A program made the position numbers and the translations under genes. A stretch of 51,174 nt of DNA from Heterotrichella gracilis (taxonomy: Eukaryota; Sar; Xanthophyceae; Tribonematales; Xanthonemataceae), in the NCBI GenBank assembly GCA_032358255.1, contig JAULBX010026208.1, positions 1-51,174 of the forward strand, in the 5' to 3' direction. Under the pieces are notes generated by a model. That model worked only from the letters and a program-made list of their open reading frames with translations. It made no database searches and was not told where the DNA came from. Shown one piece after another: positions 23,980-36,115 of the stretch (within the stretch, counting starts at the first letter, position 1; each line of letters begins with the position of its first letter).

Positions 23980-25261
23980 ATGGAGTTTCTGGACAGGTGA
24001 GTGGTGGGAAAGCTGTGAGAGGCTTTTCTAGCACGATGTGCAGCGTAATCAAGTTGGTAAACCGTTACAATTCTGCGGCCAGGTTTCGAGAGCAAGCAGA
24101 TTACAACCAGTACTGGTACTCCAAAAGCACTATTGACGTCATTGTCTTGGAGCTGGAAGCAGTAGCCAGCAAAGTTGCTTTCCTGTCCACGCCCAGCGTG
24201 TACTTCTCCTTGAAAGAGGTGGGTACCTGTATGTTCTGTGGACAACCAAACCACCAAGCTCTGCCCATGTTGCAACAGCCCTGTATGGCCCACCCTTCCC
24301 AAAGGTTGTATAAATAACAGTGTCATTGTCCTTGGCAGAAGGTTCACATGTTTCTGCTGCACGTCTGCCAAGTCTCTACACTCAAGCCTTTGAAACATGG
24401 TTCCCCAGGGTTGCGAGCTCAAACAAAACAGCTGCCTGCTGGAGTTCGATGATGGCTTTGAAGGGGCTGCAGGCCAGTTCATCAAATTTGACTTCAACCA
24501 GCCAGGCGTGCTGCCTGCTAGCTTGCAAGGCCAGTTTGACATGGTAGTGGTTGACCCACCCTTCATCACAGAGGAGGTGTGGAAGCTCTACACCCAGGCT
24601 ATCAAATACCTCCTCCAACCATCAGGTAAGCCAAGCTCCCTTTTGAAAAGGCCGCAATTGGTGTGGACACTGCCTGACTCTGCTTCCAGTAATCTGCAAT
24701 TTACAGCATGCCTGACGTGCCGGCAACAATGCGCAGGGAAAATCATCGCAAGCAGCATACTGGAGAATGGCAGCATGCTCAAGGGGCTGCTTGGTGTGGA
24801 GGTGCAAGCCTTCAAACCGGCTGTCCCAAACTTGGTGAGTCCTCGCCAGCCCTGCTGCACCACAAGCTTGAAAAAGAAAAGTTCATGTATAGGCAAATAT
24901 GATTAAATTAATATGACACGGTTCAAAATGCATCGCACGCTAAGGGGAACAACCAGGCCCTGCAGGCATATGACTCACTAGTCTAGTAACACCAACTGCA
25001 AATCAGAAATACAGAAAGAAAGGGGACGCACAAAGGCGGAGTTCAGGGGCCACTGGCGCGCACCTGGGCACCGCGACAAGAGCCACAGTGCCGCACACTG
25101 CTTTGGCACCCAGCTGGCCACCAGGTATAAATGTTGACGCCGTCAGTGGCGGTCACTGTGTGCTCATATATGTGCTTTGTGCGCAGGTGTACCAATACAA
25201 CTTCTTCACCAACTACCCATCTACCTACTTGGCACAGCCCAACCCAGACATCCCTGAGTAA
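23980..25261 (+). CDS. EEF1AKMT1: eEF1A lysine N-methyltransferase, EFM5/EEF1AKMT1 family
   Basis: Model: join(23980..23996, 24083..24218, 24409..24625, 24737..24834, 25187..25261), 180 aa. The start is a 17-nt first exon (MEFLD-R) after an upstream in-frame stop. Joining gives MEFLDRFREQADYNQYWYSK, matching the family's helix followed by the QFWYS motif. Then come VAFLSTPSVYFSLKEG, CLLEFDDGFEG, and the catalytic-site motif MVVVDPPF (DPPF at residues 100-103), then GKIIASSILENGSMLKGLLG and the C-terminal YNFFTNYPSTYL. The expected activity is SAM-dependent methylation of a lysine near the N-terminus of elongation factor 1A in the cytosol. The family is usually about 200-250 aa; this protein is short at the N-terminus, so a missed upstream exon is possible. 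Confidence 0.85.
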
Positions 25262-25942
25262 TGTGCAAGTCACTGAGTACAGCTGGTGCTACAGATTCCA
25301 AGGGCACATGTGTAGCTCATGAGCTGCATCTCACGTACGGTAACAGATGCCATTTTTAGAGTGATTTTACAGCCCTGTAGTGTAGAAACCCCCAGAATGA
25401 AGTCGCAAGAGTTGACTTTGTGTGTGAAAAATTGCAGCACAGTGCCAGATAACTTTTAGACGGTATCCAAAGCATACTGCAAGCTGTTCCGCATATGCCA
25501 TAGCAATGGCTGAATGGTTCAAAATTGCCCAATGGAAAGAACAAATGCCTAATGTAGGTTACAAATTCTCTTTACCCGCCAACCTGTCAGAATGCTCGTC
25601 ATGATGTATCAACAGGCCAGATAATGCACTGGAAATGTCATTTGCCAATGTTAACTCATGTGCTGACTGTAATAAATTGCGTGCCCATTTCGTGCATGAA
25701 AAACCTGGCTACTAAACTGAGCATCCTCCAGCTCAGTCACTGTCTCGCTCTCAAAATTGTGTATGCTGTTGTAAACAACCTGCTGCATCCATGACCACAC
25801 CGCTGCGCTGGGTCAATAGAGGTGCCAAGCGTACTACTAGCATGGTGATCAGGTGGCCACCAACTCCGGCTGACATGATCCCCCGTGGTATCACTAAGCA
25901 CTATAGAAGACGACTGCAACATTTCAGAAATTACCACCCACC
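25262..25942. other. Convergent intergenic region
   Basis: It holds the 3' UTRs of the methyltransferase (+) and the SEC14-like gene (-). A TGTAA motif at 25668-25672 could serve the rightward gene, and its complement TTACA at about 25559 the leftward gene. No coding region is seen. Confidence 0.45.
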
Positions 25943-27483
25943 CTACTTGAAGTCATCTGGGCAGGTCTCCGGTGTGAAGTACTCGTTGCGCAGTTGCTGC
26001 ACGGTGACAAACCTCATGAGCGCAGCATACTTCCTCAGCCATGGCTTCACCACCTCCCAGATGGGCATGAACACCCAGGGCGGCTCGATGAAGAGCACCT
26101 GGCTGACCCGCTTGGGGTAGTAGGTGAAGAACATGTCCACCTGCGCATGGAGCAGCTTTTCAGCTAAAAACATAGGACAAAATGAATATGAAAAAAATTC
26201 ATGTCTCCACACATGTGAGGCCTTGCACCAGGCATGCCGCCACAGTCCATGCAAAGGATCCATGCTGTGTAATGGAGGCACAAATTGAGCAGTCGATGAC
26301 GAGCTTTCTAGCAGCACAAGCCAGCATAGCAACGCCACGTGGCTGCATATGCACACGCCACAGCAAGGTGTCCTACCAGGAATTTGACAAACTTCAGGTC
26401 TGCATTCTTGGCGTTGAAGTCCCGCAGGTCAAAAATGCCCAGCGCGCTCTCGCAGCCTTCTGGCATGTGGTCAATTGCATTCCGTATCAAATATACGCAC
26501 AACCGCTTGCTGTCTTCCAAGGGGGTTTGTCCTGCAATGATTTGTCAAGATATTCAAGGCCATTCACACAGGCCAAACATGGTGTTTCTGGAAGTGTAAA
26601 GCAAGGCACCAACGTTGACAGATATTGAACAAATATTCTGCTGTCTTTGTGAGAGAAATGCACCGCTGTGATTGGAATCAATTGTGGCAAGCTCCTGCTC
26701 CTGGTTGACTCACCCGGTTTGTGGCGTGACACCCGCACTACAATCACGGGCCTGCCGTTGACATCCAGCTTGTCATGCAGGTAGGCCTTCCCTGTTGCAG
26801 CCTCATTGGCAATGTCCCGGTATGTGATGGCCTCCGCCCTGCAGCAGTGTGGCAGACATGGGTCACTCCAATGCTGCTGCTAAGCTACACTGGGTGGCGG
26901 TCATAACTGTCACACATCATGCTAGTAGCAAATTAATGTAGATCGGTATGCAATGCATTAATGCCGTGATTGAGGGCCGGACCTGAACTCCTTGTTCCAC
27001 CGGAGCATGCTGGTCAGCTTTTCCACAGACTCCTCCACATCCAGGCTGCGGTCCCGCAGGAACCACTGCATGGTTTCCTCATCGGGCTGCCCATAGGGGC
27101 AGTTCTGCATGCGCTGCTGCAGTTGCTGAAGCGCCTGCAAACCCGCCATCTCACCGTGGGCAAGTATTAGATACTGCTGCAACCCAAGGTCCCCATCCCA
27201 CACAGCTGTACCGTGACCTCAACAGTGCAACATTCAAGCAACTCCCACGACCCAGTGGATGTATGCGCAGAAAAGAACCCACCTTTTGCTGCTCTGGGGA
27301 GCCAGACCAAGGGATAGTCAGTAGCCCTGGCGGGGCACGGGTTGCTGCATAGTCTGCTGCAGCCTGGCACCTGGTTTTGGGCTTCCCATAAACCAGAGAC
27401 GGGTGCCGCCGGGCAGAGCTGAAAGCAGCATGTTGCAGCCTGGGAGAGTGCTTGACGGCAGCGAGCAGGCTGCTCTGCAACAT
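25943..27483 (-). CDS. CPSFL1: Chloroplast SEC14-like (CRAL-TRIO) protein, CPSFL1-like
   Basis: Model: complement(join(25943..26140, 26377..26531, 26714..26838, 26983..27134, 27283..27483)), 276 aa, ATG at 27481-27483, TAG stop; all junctions fit. The first 67 residues form a transit peptide (MLQSSLLAAVKHSPRLQHAA ... Arg/Ser/Ala-rich). The CRAL-TRIO N-terminal helical part follows: DEETMQWFLRDRSLDVEESV and LTSMLRWNKEFR. The lipid-binding domain is KAYLHDKLDVNGRPVIVVRV, then CESALGIFDLRDFNAKNADL, VDMFFTYYPKRVSQVLFIEP and PIWEVVKPWLRKYAALMRF. The C-terminal RNEYFTPETCPDDFK matches plant CPSFL1 as I remember it. In plants and Chlamydomonas CPSFL1 binds phosphoinositides/phosphatidic acid and is needed for thylakoid biogenesis and carotenoid handling. 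The C-terminal GOLD domain of some SEC14 proteins is absent, as expected. Confidence 0.86.
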
Positions 27484-28329
27484 GGCGATTTAAGGAGTGC
27501 CCTGAGTGCTGCTGCTATGGGCTATTTGAGCCAGCAAACCAGGAAGCCAGCGTATTTTTTGGCTTTCGCTCTTTTGCTTGGTGGGCAAACTTTTCAACTG
27601 CAAGGTGCCCAGATTGGCGCACTGCCCAGTTCAGCAAAGTCCAGTCCACCAGCTTTGGTGCCAGGTGAGTAGGGTTCTAGTGGAGTTATTTCAATAGTGA
27701 GAGCCTCTAAACAAAAAAGGTGAAATGACCCACTAAGCACCACTTAGGTTGTAAGCACGGCTGCACAGTCTAACCACAGCCGGGGTGTAAAATCCAATGA
27801 TTGGGGTTGGGTGGACAGTGGTGCAAAGTCACAAGCAGCGCAGGACCAGCACCGTGCGAGCTGCCCAGACAAAAGCTGCAAATAGGTACGGTGTCCACCA
27901 GCGCTTACCAGTTGCGCATTGCTGCCTTTGGCGAGCGTATACAGCGCTGGAACTTCCAGTGGAAGCGTTTTGTATGGCTAGGGCTTGGCTGCGGGTGCCA
28001 CGTCATCGCCCACAATGCCACTTGGCGCTCTGTCAGCAAACGTTATCAACCTCCTCCCCTGCCCAGGCTGCGCAACCTGCAAGTCCTTGTTTATACGTTA
28101 TCTCTAGCCTTGGTGCTGGAGGACAACTACATCTTCACCCATACACACGGTAATACTTGAGTAGGCTGCTGCTGTCAGCAGCGTTGGCGTGAACAGCAGT
28201 GGACTCGTACGGCCACTTGCACAACCTATCTGTCCAGATAAGGTGCTTTAGCATATGCTTTCCGAAGCATAAAGTAAAACGTCTGTACACCTGACAGGCG
28301 TTATCTTGACGTCCACCAGTACCTCTGCA
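27484..28329. other. Divergent region with unresolved coding-like segments
   Basis: This lies between the start codons of the SEC14-like gene (-) and HDS (+). Three plus-strand segments look coding. 27517-27664 starts ATG (MGYLSQQTRKPAYFLAFALL) and ends at a good GTGAGT donor. 27819-27885 reads HKQRRTSTVRAAQTKAANR, like a transit-peptide cleavage region. 27902 to about 28030 reads YQLRIAAFGERIQRWNFQWK, then RFVWLGLGCG. The first two join in frame. The third joins in frame only if the 16 bases at 27886-27901 (GT...AG) are removed, which is far too short for a normal intron. I recognise no family. It could be a small plastid gene with an assembly or sequence error, or chance. Confidence 0.25.
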
Positions 28330-31300
28330 ATGGTGCAACAATTGGCCAGCTCCTTCACTGGCAGCCGGGTGGGTGTGCTGGGTGGGGCAGCAGGCCCCCT
28401 CAAGCGCCCAACCAGCCGACCCTCTTGGACACCCACTCCTCGTGTGGTGAAGGTAATCAGCAGGGTAACTCAGATCCATACTGGTGGCATCGGTTCCTTG
28501 GCATACGGCACCGTTTCTTGGACCAGGTTGGTTACAATAATCTCCCATTGCAGGCTGCCATTGCTGATGGACCCATTATCATGCCTGAGAAGGAGCTTGT
28601 GCTGGTGACTCCCAAGTACTGTGAGGCGGTATACCAGACCAGGCGGAGGCCTACAAGGACTGTGCACGTAAGGCAACTGCCCACAGTTCCTGTTGGCTGC
28701 TATCTCTGTTTTCTGGTGACTGCACCACTGACATGTGGGCTTACGTTTTTCCAGATCGGGCCGGTGAAGGTTGGCAGTGAGCACCCCATCGCACTGCAGA
28801 CTATGACCACAACAGACACCAGGGACGTTGAGGCCACTGTAGAGCAGGTGTGATACCTTGGACCCTGTGCGGGTTGCCCCTAGTTGGCTGACAATGCATG
28901 GATCGCTGGACCAAGAAACGCGTGTGTGTCACGCTGCCTGCAGGTCAAGCGGTGTGCAGACGCCGGCGCAGACATCGTAAGGATCACAGTGCAGGGCAAG
29001 AGGGAGGCCGAGGCGTGCATGAAGATCAGGGAAAGGCTTTTCCAGGACAGGTACGCGTCTTGAAGCACCCAATGCACCTCCCATGGCACCTGGAAATGCC
29101 CCATGAACGTCACCCAACCCCACCTGGTGGCACGTGCAGGTATACCACACCCCTGGTGGCCGACATCCACTTCCAGCCCACCGTGGCCATGATGGTGGCG
29201 GAGGCCTTTGAGAAGATCCGCATTAACCCCGGCAACTTTGTGGACGGGCGCAAGACCTTTGAGGTGATTGACTACGATGACCCCGAGCAGTTCAGGGCGG
29301 AGAAGGACCACATCAGGGAGGTGAGTGACTACCAGCAATATGCACTTATAAGCCATATGGATGGAATACTTGGCATCATGCATTTGCATGCCCCCCGGTT
29401 GGCCATGGTCTTGTGCCGGTGGCTGGCGTGAAGAAAACGTGCACAGGCCCGCCAGGTATGCACTTTTGGTCCCGGGCTGAATATCGTCCCTGTCATTGCA
29501 GTCCTTCATTCCCCTGGTGGAGAAGTGCAAGTCGCTCGGCCGCGCCATGCGCATTGGCACCAACCACGGCAGCCTGTCTGCGCGCATCCTCAGCTACTAC
29601 GGTGACACACCCAGGTACCAACCCGCGCATTGCTCTTGCCACCATGCCGTGCCTATGCACATGCAGGCTCCCACACATCCTCACACACATCGGCATCCTC
29701 CTACGCATCCTCCACCCGCTCCACACCATCCCCACACCGCAATCGCCACACCTCCCTACACCCCACTCCACCCGCAGCCCCACAACCCACCACCACTGAT
29801 ACCCCACCACCCACCCACCGGCTCGCGCTTAAACCCCTCGCACCGCAGGGGCATGGTGGAGTCCGCCTTTGAGTTTGCCGAGGTGTGCCGGGAGCTGGAC
29901 TACCACAACTTTGTGTTCAGCATGAAGGCCAGCAACCCGCTGGTCATGGTGCAGGCCTACCGCCTGCTGGCGGAGGAGCAGTACGCAAAGGGCTGGGACT
30001 ACCCACTGCACCTGGGGGTCACAGAGGTGCGGACGGGGATGGATGGGTGAATTTGAGTCTATTTAAAAAACCAAACTGGGACTACCCCTTGCACCTTGGG
30101 GTCACTGAGGTGCGGACGGGGATGGATGGGTAAATTTGAGTCCATTTTAGAAATCAAACTGGGGGTTTTGACCTGCACTGCTGGGGATCACTGAGGTGCG
30201 GACGGGGATGGCGAATGCAGGGCAATGGCACCATCACATGCAGGCTGCAAGCGGGAGGGAGTGGCAATTGGGGAGCAATTATTAGGTGCCCGGGCTACTA
30301 GTGGCACCGATCGCATCACATGCTGCATGAAATTTAATACATTGGAACATCGCCACTCATGGGAGCAGCGCATGCTCTTCGCCAAAAAATCTCTATGCTC
30401 ATTCTGCCCATGCACACACGTTCATGCCACCACAAAGCTGCTTTCTCATTTCATGCCTATCCACGGCAAACAAGGCGCAGGCACAATGCACACACCCATA
30501 GGGCCTGCAACTCATGGTAAAGGTATCCTCCACCTCACCACCATGTAAGTACATTTGCAAAGAAGTGGACGCTAACAGTAGGAGGTAACACCTGAAGCGG
30601 GAACCCTAATAGTGGATGGTAACCCCTAACTGCAGGCTGGCGAGGGCGAGGACGGGCGCATGAAGTCTGCCATCGGGATCGGCGCGCTGCTCATGGACGG
30701 TCTGGGTGACACCATCCGCGTGTCCCTCACTGAGGACCCCGAGTTTGAGATGGACCCATGCAAGTGAGTGCCGCTGATCTGGCCTTTTTGTCAGAATGCA
30801 AGTAAAAATAATAAGTGAGTCCCTGCCTGGTTGCTGTGGAGGAGTATTGGCACTTTGTCATGGTGCTGCCTGCCGTGATCACCCACCCCCACTACCTGCA
30901 CACCTGCCCGCATGCACCGACCTTGAAGTACTGCCATGGTTATTGACAGTGAGCATCACCACCACTCACCCACCCACATGCACACACCGCGCTATCACCA
31001 CCCACCCGCATGCGCCGCCACACACACACACACACACACTGCCACCTACCCACCCACCACCACCACTTACACCACCCCCGCAGGCGCCTGGCCAGCAAGG
31101 GCGAGGCCGCGTGGGCGCAGGGGCTAGGAGTGGCGCCCTTCACCGAGCGCCGTGACACGCACGTGTTCTCGCGCCGGGTGGGGCGCCTGCCCGAGCAGCG
31201 CGAGGGGGATGCGCAGGACTACCGGGCGCTGCTGCACAGGGATGGGTCGGTGCTGTCAGCGGTGACGCTCAAGGTGCAGGGTGGGAAGGGTGGGGGTGGG

Positions 31301-34300
31301 GGAGGGAATGGCCGATGCCGGTATGCTGCTGCACAGGGATGGGTGGTTCTGTCGGCGGTGACGCTCAACGTGCGGGTGTGGGAGGGCAGGGTACAGGAGG
31401 GGATTGGGGTTGGGGATTGTGCCGTGCGGTAGATTCCCTTGGTAGGGCTGGGATTGTTGGCAATGGCAATCGCAGCGGCCGTGGGTGGGGTGAGGGCGAT
31501 GTTTCCAGACTGCACCCCGCGGTACTAGGACAGGGTGGTGCTGTCGGCAGTGACGCTTAAGGTGCAGGGTTGGGTGGTGGGAGGCAGGGGGAAGGGCAGG
31601 GGAAATGTGTGCCGGTGTGATGCTGCCCACAGCGCCCCAATTGCTTTGGAGGGGCTGCGTTATTGGCAGTGCCACTCAAGGGTGTTGGGTTTGCACCCTT
31701 ACTTTTTTGGAAAACGTTTGTAGAGTAAGGCGTTGCCTACAGCAGTTCCCACATCATCCACCCACGTGCGCCTCCCACTCACCCTTCCCCACATCCCCAC
31801 CCCCCCAGGAACTGTCCCAGCCTGAGCAGATGTACCGCAAGCTGGGTGCTAAGCTGGTGGTGGGCATGCCCTTCAAGGACATCGCCACATCGGACACGCT
31901 GCTCATGAGGCAGGTGCCGCCCACAGGCGACGCAGCGGGGCGCAAGGCGCTCAGGAGGCTGCAGGTGGGTGCTATGGAAACATCTGCGTGCGCCTTGCAT
32001 GTGTGTCTGTGATCAACATGCTCCGTGGCTCCCCAGGCGCGTTTGTCGCCTCAGCAAACCTTGGCATTGCACACAGTTCAGCTCGTGGGGCGTGCGCTCC
32101 ATGCCACCACATCTGTGCAAATACTTTTTTAAAATGCCGGTCCCAGCGCGGCTGTGCACCGACAGCACCCCCCAATGCACCCCCCCCACACATACCCCAC
32201 TCCCTGCCCTCCACCCCACACCCGTCGTCCTACCAACCCCCACCCCCCACCAACGCGCAGGAGGTGGGTGTGCACGTGGTTGCCCCTGCAGAGGCCCTGG
32301 CTGCTGACCCCCTGCCAGGCGCAGCCGCCCTGTTCAGCCTGAAGGGGGTGGTGGAGGCAAGGAGCAGCGGGGGGGTGCAGCTGCCCTCTGGCGCTGGCAG
32401 GCTGGTGGTGTCTGTGGATGGGACCGAGACGGATGAGGAGATTGCGAGTCTCAAGGTGGGTGGGGGGCCCGCCCAAGCGCGACCTTGCATGGTGCAGGGT
32501 CTGCATAGGGAGTGAATGAGACCCAACTGTGTGTTGTTCTCAATGTCACTGCTATTCAGGCCAGCCTGTGTGTCCTTGATGCCCTTTCTAGAGGACACTG
32601 GGTAATGGGCTGCTGGCAGTACCATAGTCCTTTGGTCGCCCTAAGATCATCCCTACAGAAAAGACCTGCAGCCGGACATACAAAAAAACCGTTACAAAAC
32701 CCTTGCCCTTGCAGGATGTGGATGCGGTGATGGTGCTGCTGGCGGTCGCCCCCGGGGCCTCCTACATCCACTCTGCCCGCCGCGTGTTCCAGGTCATCAA
32801 GGACAACGACATCGACCTCCCTGTGATCCACCACAAGGTGTTTCCCCCCAACTCCCACCGGGACGAGGTGGTGATTGGTGCAGGGACGGAGATCGGCGGG
32901 CTGATGGTGGATGGACTGGGCGACGGCGTGATGGTGGAGTGCGAGACGGAGGTGAGAGGGGAGGGTGTGTGGTGGGGTGGAGTGGGGTGGGGTGGGGAGG
33001 GGGAGGATGTGGGAGGTGATGAGGATGTGCTCATGTGGCGGGTGCATGTCGTTGTGTGTGCCTGGGTACTGGGCTGCATTGGGAAGCCAATGACAAATGT
33101 AGGCTGTATGGGAATTGTTCATGCACTGAGACATGGCCCGGGTACGGGGCCTGATTTCCTGTGCACCTCCTCAAGCAATCAGGGCCCATGCATCATTCAT
33201 GCAGACGTGGACTTACAATGCTTGTAATTTTACTGAGATTATTTCCCTCGGCCCTTTCCACCCAACCCACCCACTTCCCCTCCCAATCCCAATAACATCC
33301 CCCCCTTCCCCTCCCCCCTCTCCCAGGACCTCGACTTCCTGCGCACCACCTCCTTCAACCTGCTCCAGGGCTCGCGCATGCGCAACACCAAGACCGAGTA
33401 TGTGTCCTGCCCGTCATGCGGCCGCACGCTGTTTGACCTGCAGGAGGTCACGGACCAGATCAGGACGCGCACAGGGCACCTGCCAGGTGGGTGTAATACA
33501 GCGGGGTCAGTAGTTATATTGGCTTTACCAGTTATTCTTGTACAAGGTATGACAAGATCAGGACGTGCACAGGGCACCTGCGAGGTGGGTGTAACACAGA
33601 GGGGTCTGTTGAGTGCGGGCAGGTCACATGCGCAGTGTAGGTCGCAGGATGCCACATTTAGCAGTGGTTGGGTTGAGCATCACTGGCAGGACGCTGGGTG
33701 GGGCGCAGCCAGTGGTGCAGCTGGTGCCCTGTGGTTCATCCCATTATCATCAATCAGATCAGGACGGGTATTAGGGGTAGGAACCCAAGGGTTGCGTCAG
33801 GGGTGTAACCAGGAAATGGAGTTCATGGTTATATATCAACACCCGGGTTGCATTTGCTTTGTGGATGGCAGCGGCAACTTCAACATGGCATCAGGGGGAC
33901 TAGAATAGTCATATTCCAGTCTCCCTGATGGCAATATTAAAACCTCCCCTCACCTCTGATCAACCCCTCCTGTACACCACCTTGCAGGCGTATCCATCGC
34001 GGTCATGGGCTGCATCGTGAATGGCCCCGGCGAGATGGCAGACGCAGACTTTGGCTATGTGGGTGGCGCGCCAGGCAAAATTGACTTGTATGTGGGCAAG
34101 GAGGTGGTGCGCAGGGCCATCCCCATGGAGGACGCAACCAACCAGCTGATCGAGCTCATCAAGGTGGGTGTGAAGGGGGAGGAAAGGGGTGGTGAGGGTG
34201 GAAGGGGGGTAGGTGAGGTGGTGCGCAGGGCCATCCCTTTGGAGGGCGCAACCAATCAGGTTTAGGCCATAGAGCTCGTGAGGGTGGGTGGGAAGGGGAA

Positions 34301-34798
34301 TGAGCGGGGAAAAAGGGGCCAGGATGGAGGGGGTTGTCAGAATTTTTAGGAGGGAGGACGCTACTATGCAGCTGGTCAAGGTGGGCATGCAGAGGGAAAG
34401 GGGGTGGAGGTGGGTTTAGGGTGAGGTGGTGCGCAGGCCCATTCCCACGAAGAAGGCAACCTATCAGCTCGTCAAGATTGGGCAACATGCGTGGTTCTCC
34501 TGCACCTCCCTTCAGCATAACCACATCAAAACCCACATGGGTGCTCCTTTCGCACCACCATCCACCTCACCCACGCCTACCTTCGTGCTCCTCATGCGCC
34601 ATCCCCCACCACACCCACATCCACCCATGATACGACATCACATATACACGGTGGTAATCAGCCATTTGGCAGATCGTGATCATGGTCTTCTTGTGGTCGG
34701 TTACCATTCGTATCACCCCACCCCTTGTGCAGGAGCATGGCCGGTGGGCTGAGCCAGAGCCCAAGGAGGAGGAGGCGCAACAGCCGGTGGCGGCGTAA
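28330..34798 (+). CDS. HDS: 4-hydroxy-3-methylbut-2-enyl diphosphate synthase (HDS/IspG), plastid
   Basis: Model: join(28330..28452, 28554..28667, 28755..28847, 28944..29050, 29140..29320, 29502..29614, 29849..30026, 30636..30763, 31084..31273, 31809..31964, 32261..32455, 32715..32951, 33327..33486, 33988..34163, 34733..34798), 738 aa, about the plant length; all 14 junctions fit. It converts MEcPP to HMBPP in the plastid MEP isoprenoid pathway, with a [4Fe-4S] cluster and reductant. The transit peptide opens [15 protein letters not shown]. The TIM-barrel part begins at [17 protein letters not shown] and contains [47 protein letters not shown] and [18 protein letters not shown]. The large plant-type insert follows ([14 protein letters not shown] to EVRGEG region). 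The cluster domain has CPSC (Cys633, Cys636), then GCIVNGPGE (Cys667, Glu674), the expected iron ligands. Several introns hold decayed copies of neighbouring exon ends, listed separately. Confidence 0.95.
29993..30213. repeat. 83-bp tandem repeat of an HDS exon end and donor
   Basis: The end of the 29849..30026 exon with its donor and intron start (29993-30075) is followed by a close copy at 30076-30158 and a decayed third at 30159-30213. All keep CACTGAGGTGCGGACGGGGA or its exon form. The second copy could still code for [11 protein letters not shown] and keeps the GTGCGG donor. Confidence 0.92.
31231..31580. repeat. Intronic copies of an HDS exon end ([15 protein letters not shown])
   Basis: The exon end at 31231-31273 and its GTGCAGGG donor recur at about 31328-31385 and, more decayed, at about 31531-31590. 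The copies share GCACAGGGATGGGT, GGTGACGCTCAA and a G-rich intron start. Confidence 0.88.
33455..33785. repeat. Intronic copies of an HDS exon end ([12 protein letters not shown])
   Basis: The junction region at about 33455-33512 recurs at 33551-33607 with GATCAGGACG, ACAGGGCACCTG and GAGGTGGGTGTAA. A third, short copy (CAGATCAGGACGGGT) lies near 33757. Confidence 0.88.
34098..34485. repeat. Intronic copies of an HDS exon end ([16 protein letters not shown])
   Basis: The exon end and donor at about 34098-34180 recur at about 34213-34300 (GAGGTGGTGCGCAGGGCCAT kept), at about 34348-34400 and at about 34419-34485. They show increasing divergence. Confidence 0.88.
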
Positions 34799-36115
34799 AC
34801 GGGCTGGGGTGCGGTGCTATGCGGGGTCTTGATGCAGCGCTGGCGTGGTGCTTGTGGGGTGGCGATGGCCCGCTGATATGGATGGCATGTGGCGGCAATG
34901 GGACGCTGATGTGGGGTCATGTGGCGGCCTGGAGGGGTTGGACGTGGCGGGCAAGTGGGGTTGTTGTATTGGGAGCAAGATTGACGTGGGTAAAAGTATC
35001 CAATGGGCGTTTTCGCTCGTCGCCTGAAGGGCAGGGCAGCTAATTAGAAATTGCGAGGGTGAGGGCGAGGGATTGGGGATGGGGAGGTTTGACCAGAAAG
35101 GTTGAATTAGGGTTTGATCCGCCACGTGATTGTTCAGATAATAGCATTGGGTGGGAGTGGTACGAGTGTGGTGACTGGGCCGCAGGCATCTATTATTAGC
35201 CTACTGCGGTATTGTTTGGAGTTGGCTTGCAGGCACTCCCCAATGGTTCTGTACGTGGCCAACCATGGGGACACATTTATTGAGCAGCTGATTTTCTGGG
35301 GGCTTTAGTGCAAGGTGAAGTGGTCTTTGGTCCGGTTGTGCATCGATTTGCGGCGGCAAATGAGGTAAAGAAAGGCATTGTGCTCAGAGCGCTGCTGGAC
35401 TCGTCATCTTTACGCGACATGCTGCAAATGATGAATGGCAGTCACTTTGAAAGTGCTAGCCACCTAGAACTCACTGCCACAGTGTGGGATGGTACCATGG
35501 CAATATTTTAATACACCCCTAGGTATAGACCTGCCTGTAGACTTCAAGCTGAACCCAGATCCAGTTCCCGCTGCGCATGTACTGGCAAGTGCCACACGTT
35601 ACACCCCAGTGTGATAGTGAACCACGCTAAGCACACAAGGAAACTTGTCAGAGCATTGGGCACCGAACCCAACTGGTTGTGGCCCACAATGATGCACTTG
35701 CCTGGCAAGCCACGATTTGTTGGAACTTTGGACTGGCATTGCACAGCGAGCAGTGCAATACAGCAAGCGTGGTAGCACTACAGTATACTTTCCCAGCATT
35801 TTGGCAGAGTTTCACTGCGCTGGGTTCCTGCTTGGTTGCCCAAAAGTGCAGTGGCCTTTTGATATTGATACTGATAAGAGGGTACGTCAGCATATGCGTC
35901 AGCTTAAAGTTCCTATTCCTGGTTTCAGGTGGGCAGACGCGACTTCAAAACCAACCTGTCGAACTCATCTGCGCCCGTTGTTGCGTTCTCCTTTTGAAGG
36001 CTCCTCCAACCAGCCTGCGCCGATGCCATGATCGCTTTGATACGATGCATGCATGCATCCGGCGAAAGCTTCAAAGCGGTCACACGTACCAGGAGGAGGG
36101 AGAGAGCAACGTGAA
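34799..36115. other. Intergenic region between HDS and the first receptor kinase
   Basis: No secure gene. A short plus-strand open frame at 35308-35511 (includes GIVLRALLDSSSLRDMLQMM) has protein-like composition but no known family and no clear start; treat it as a possible gene fragment. From about 35735 rightward the sequence is homologous to 43960-44355, so this is the duplicated upstream region of the kinase unit. Confidence 0.4.

Noticed and set aside
27403-27516. Plus-strand open frame overlapping the SEC14-like first exon
   Set aside because: It is the antisense shadow of a well-supported transit-peptide exon.
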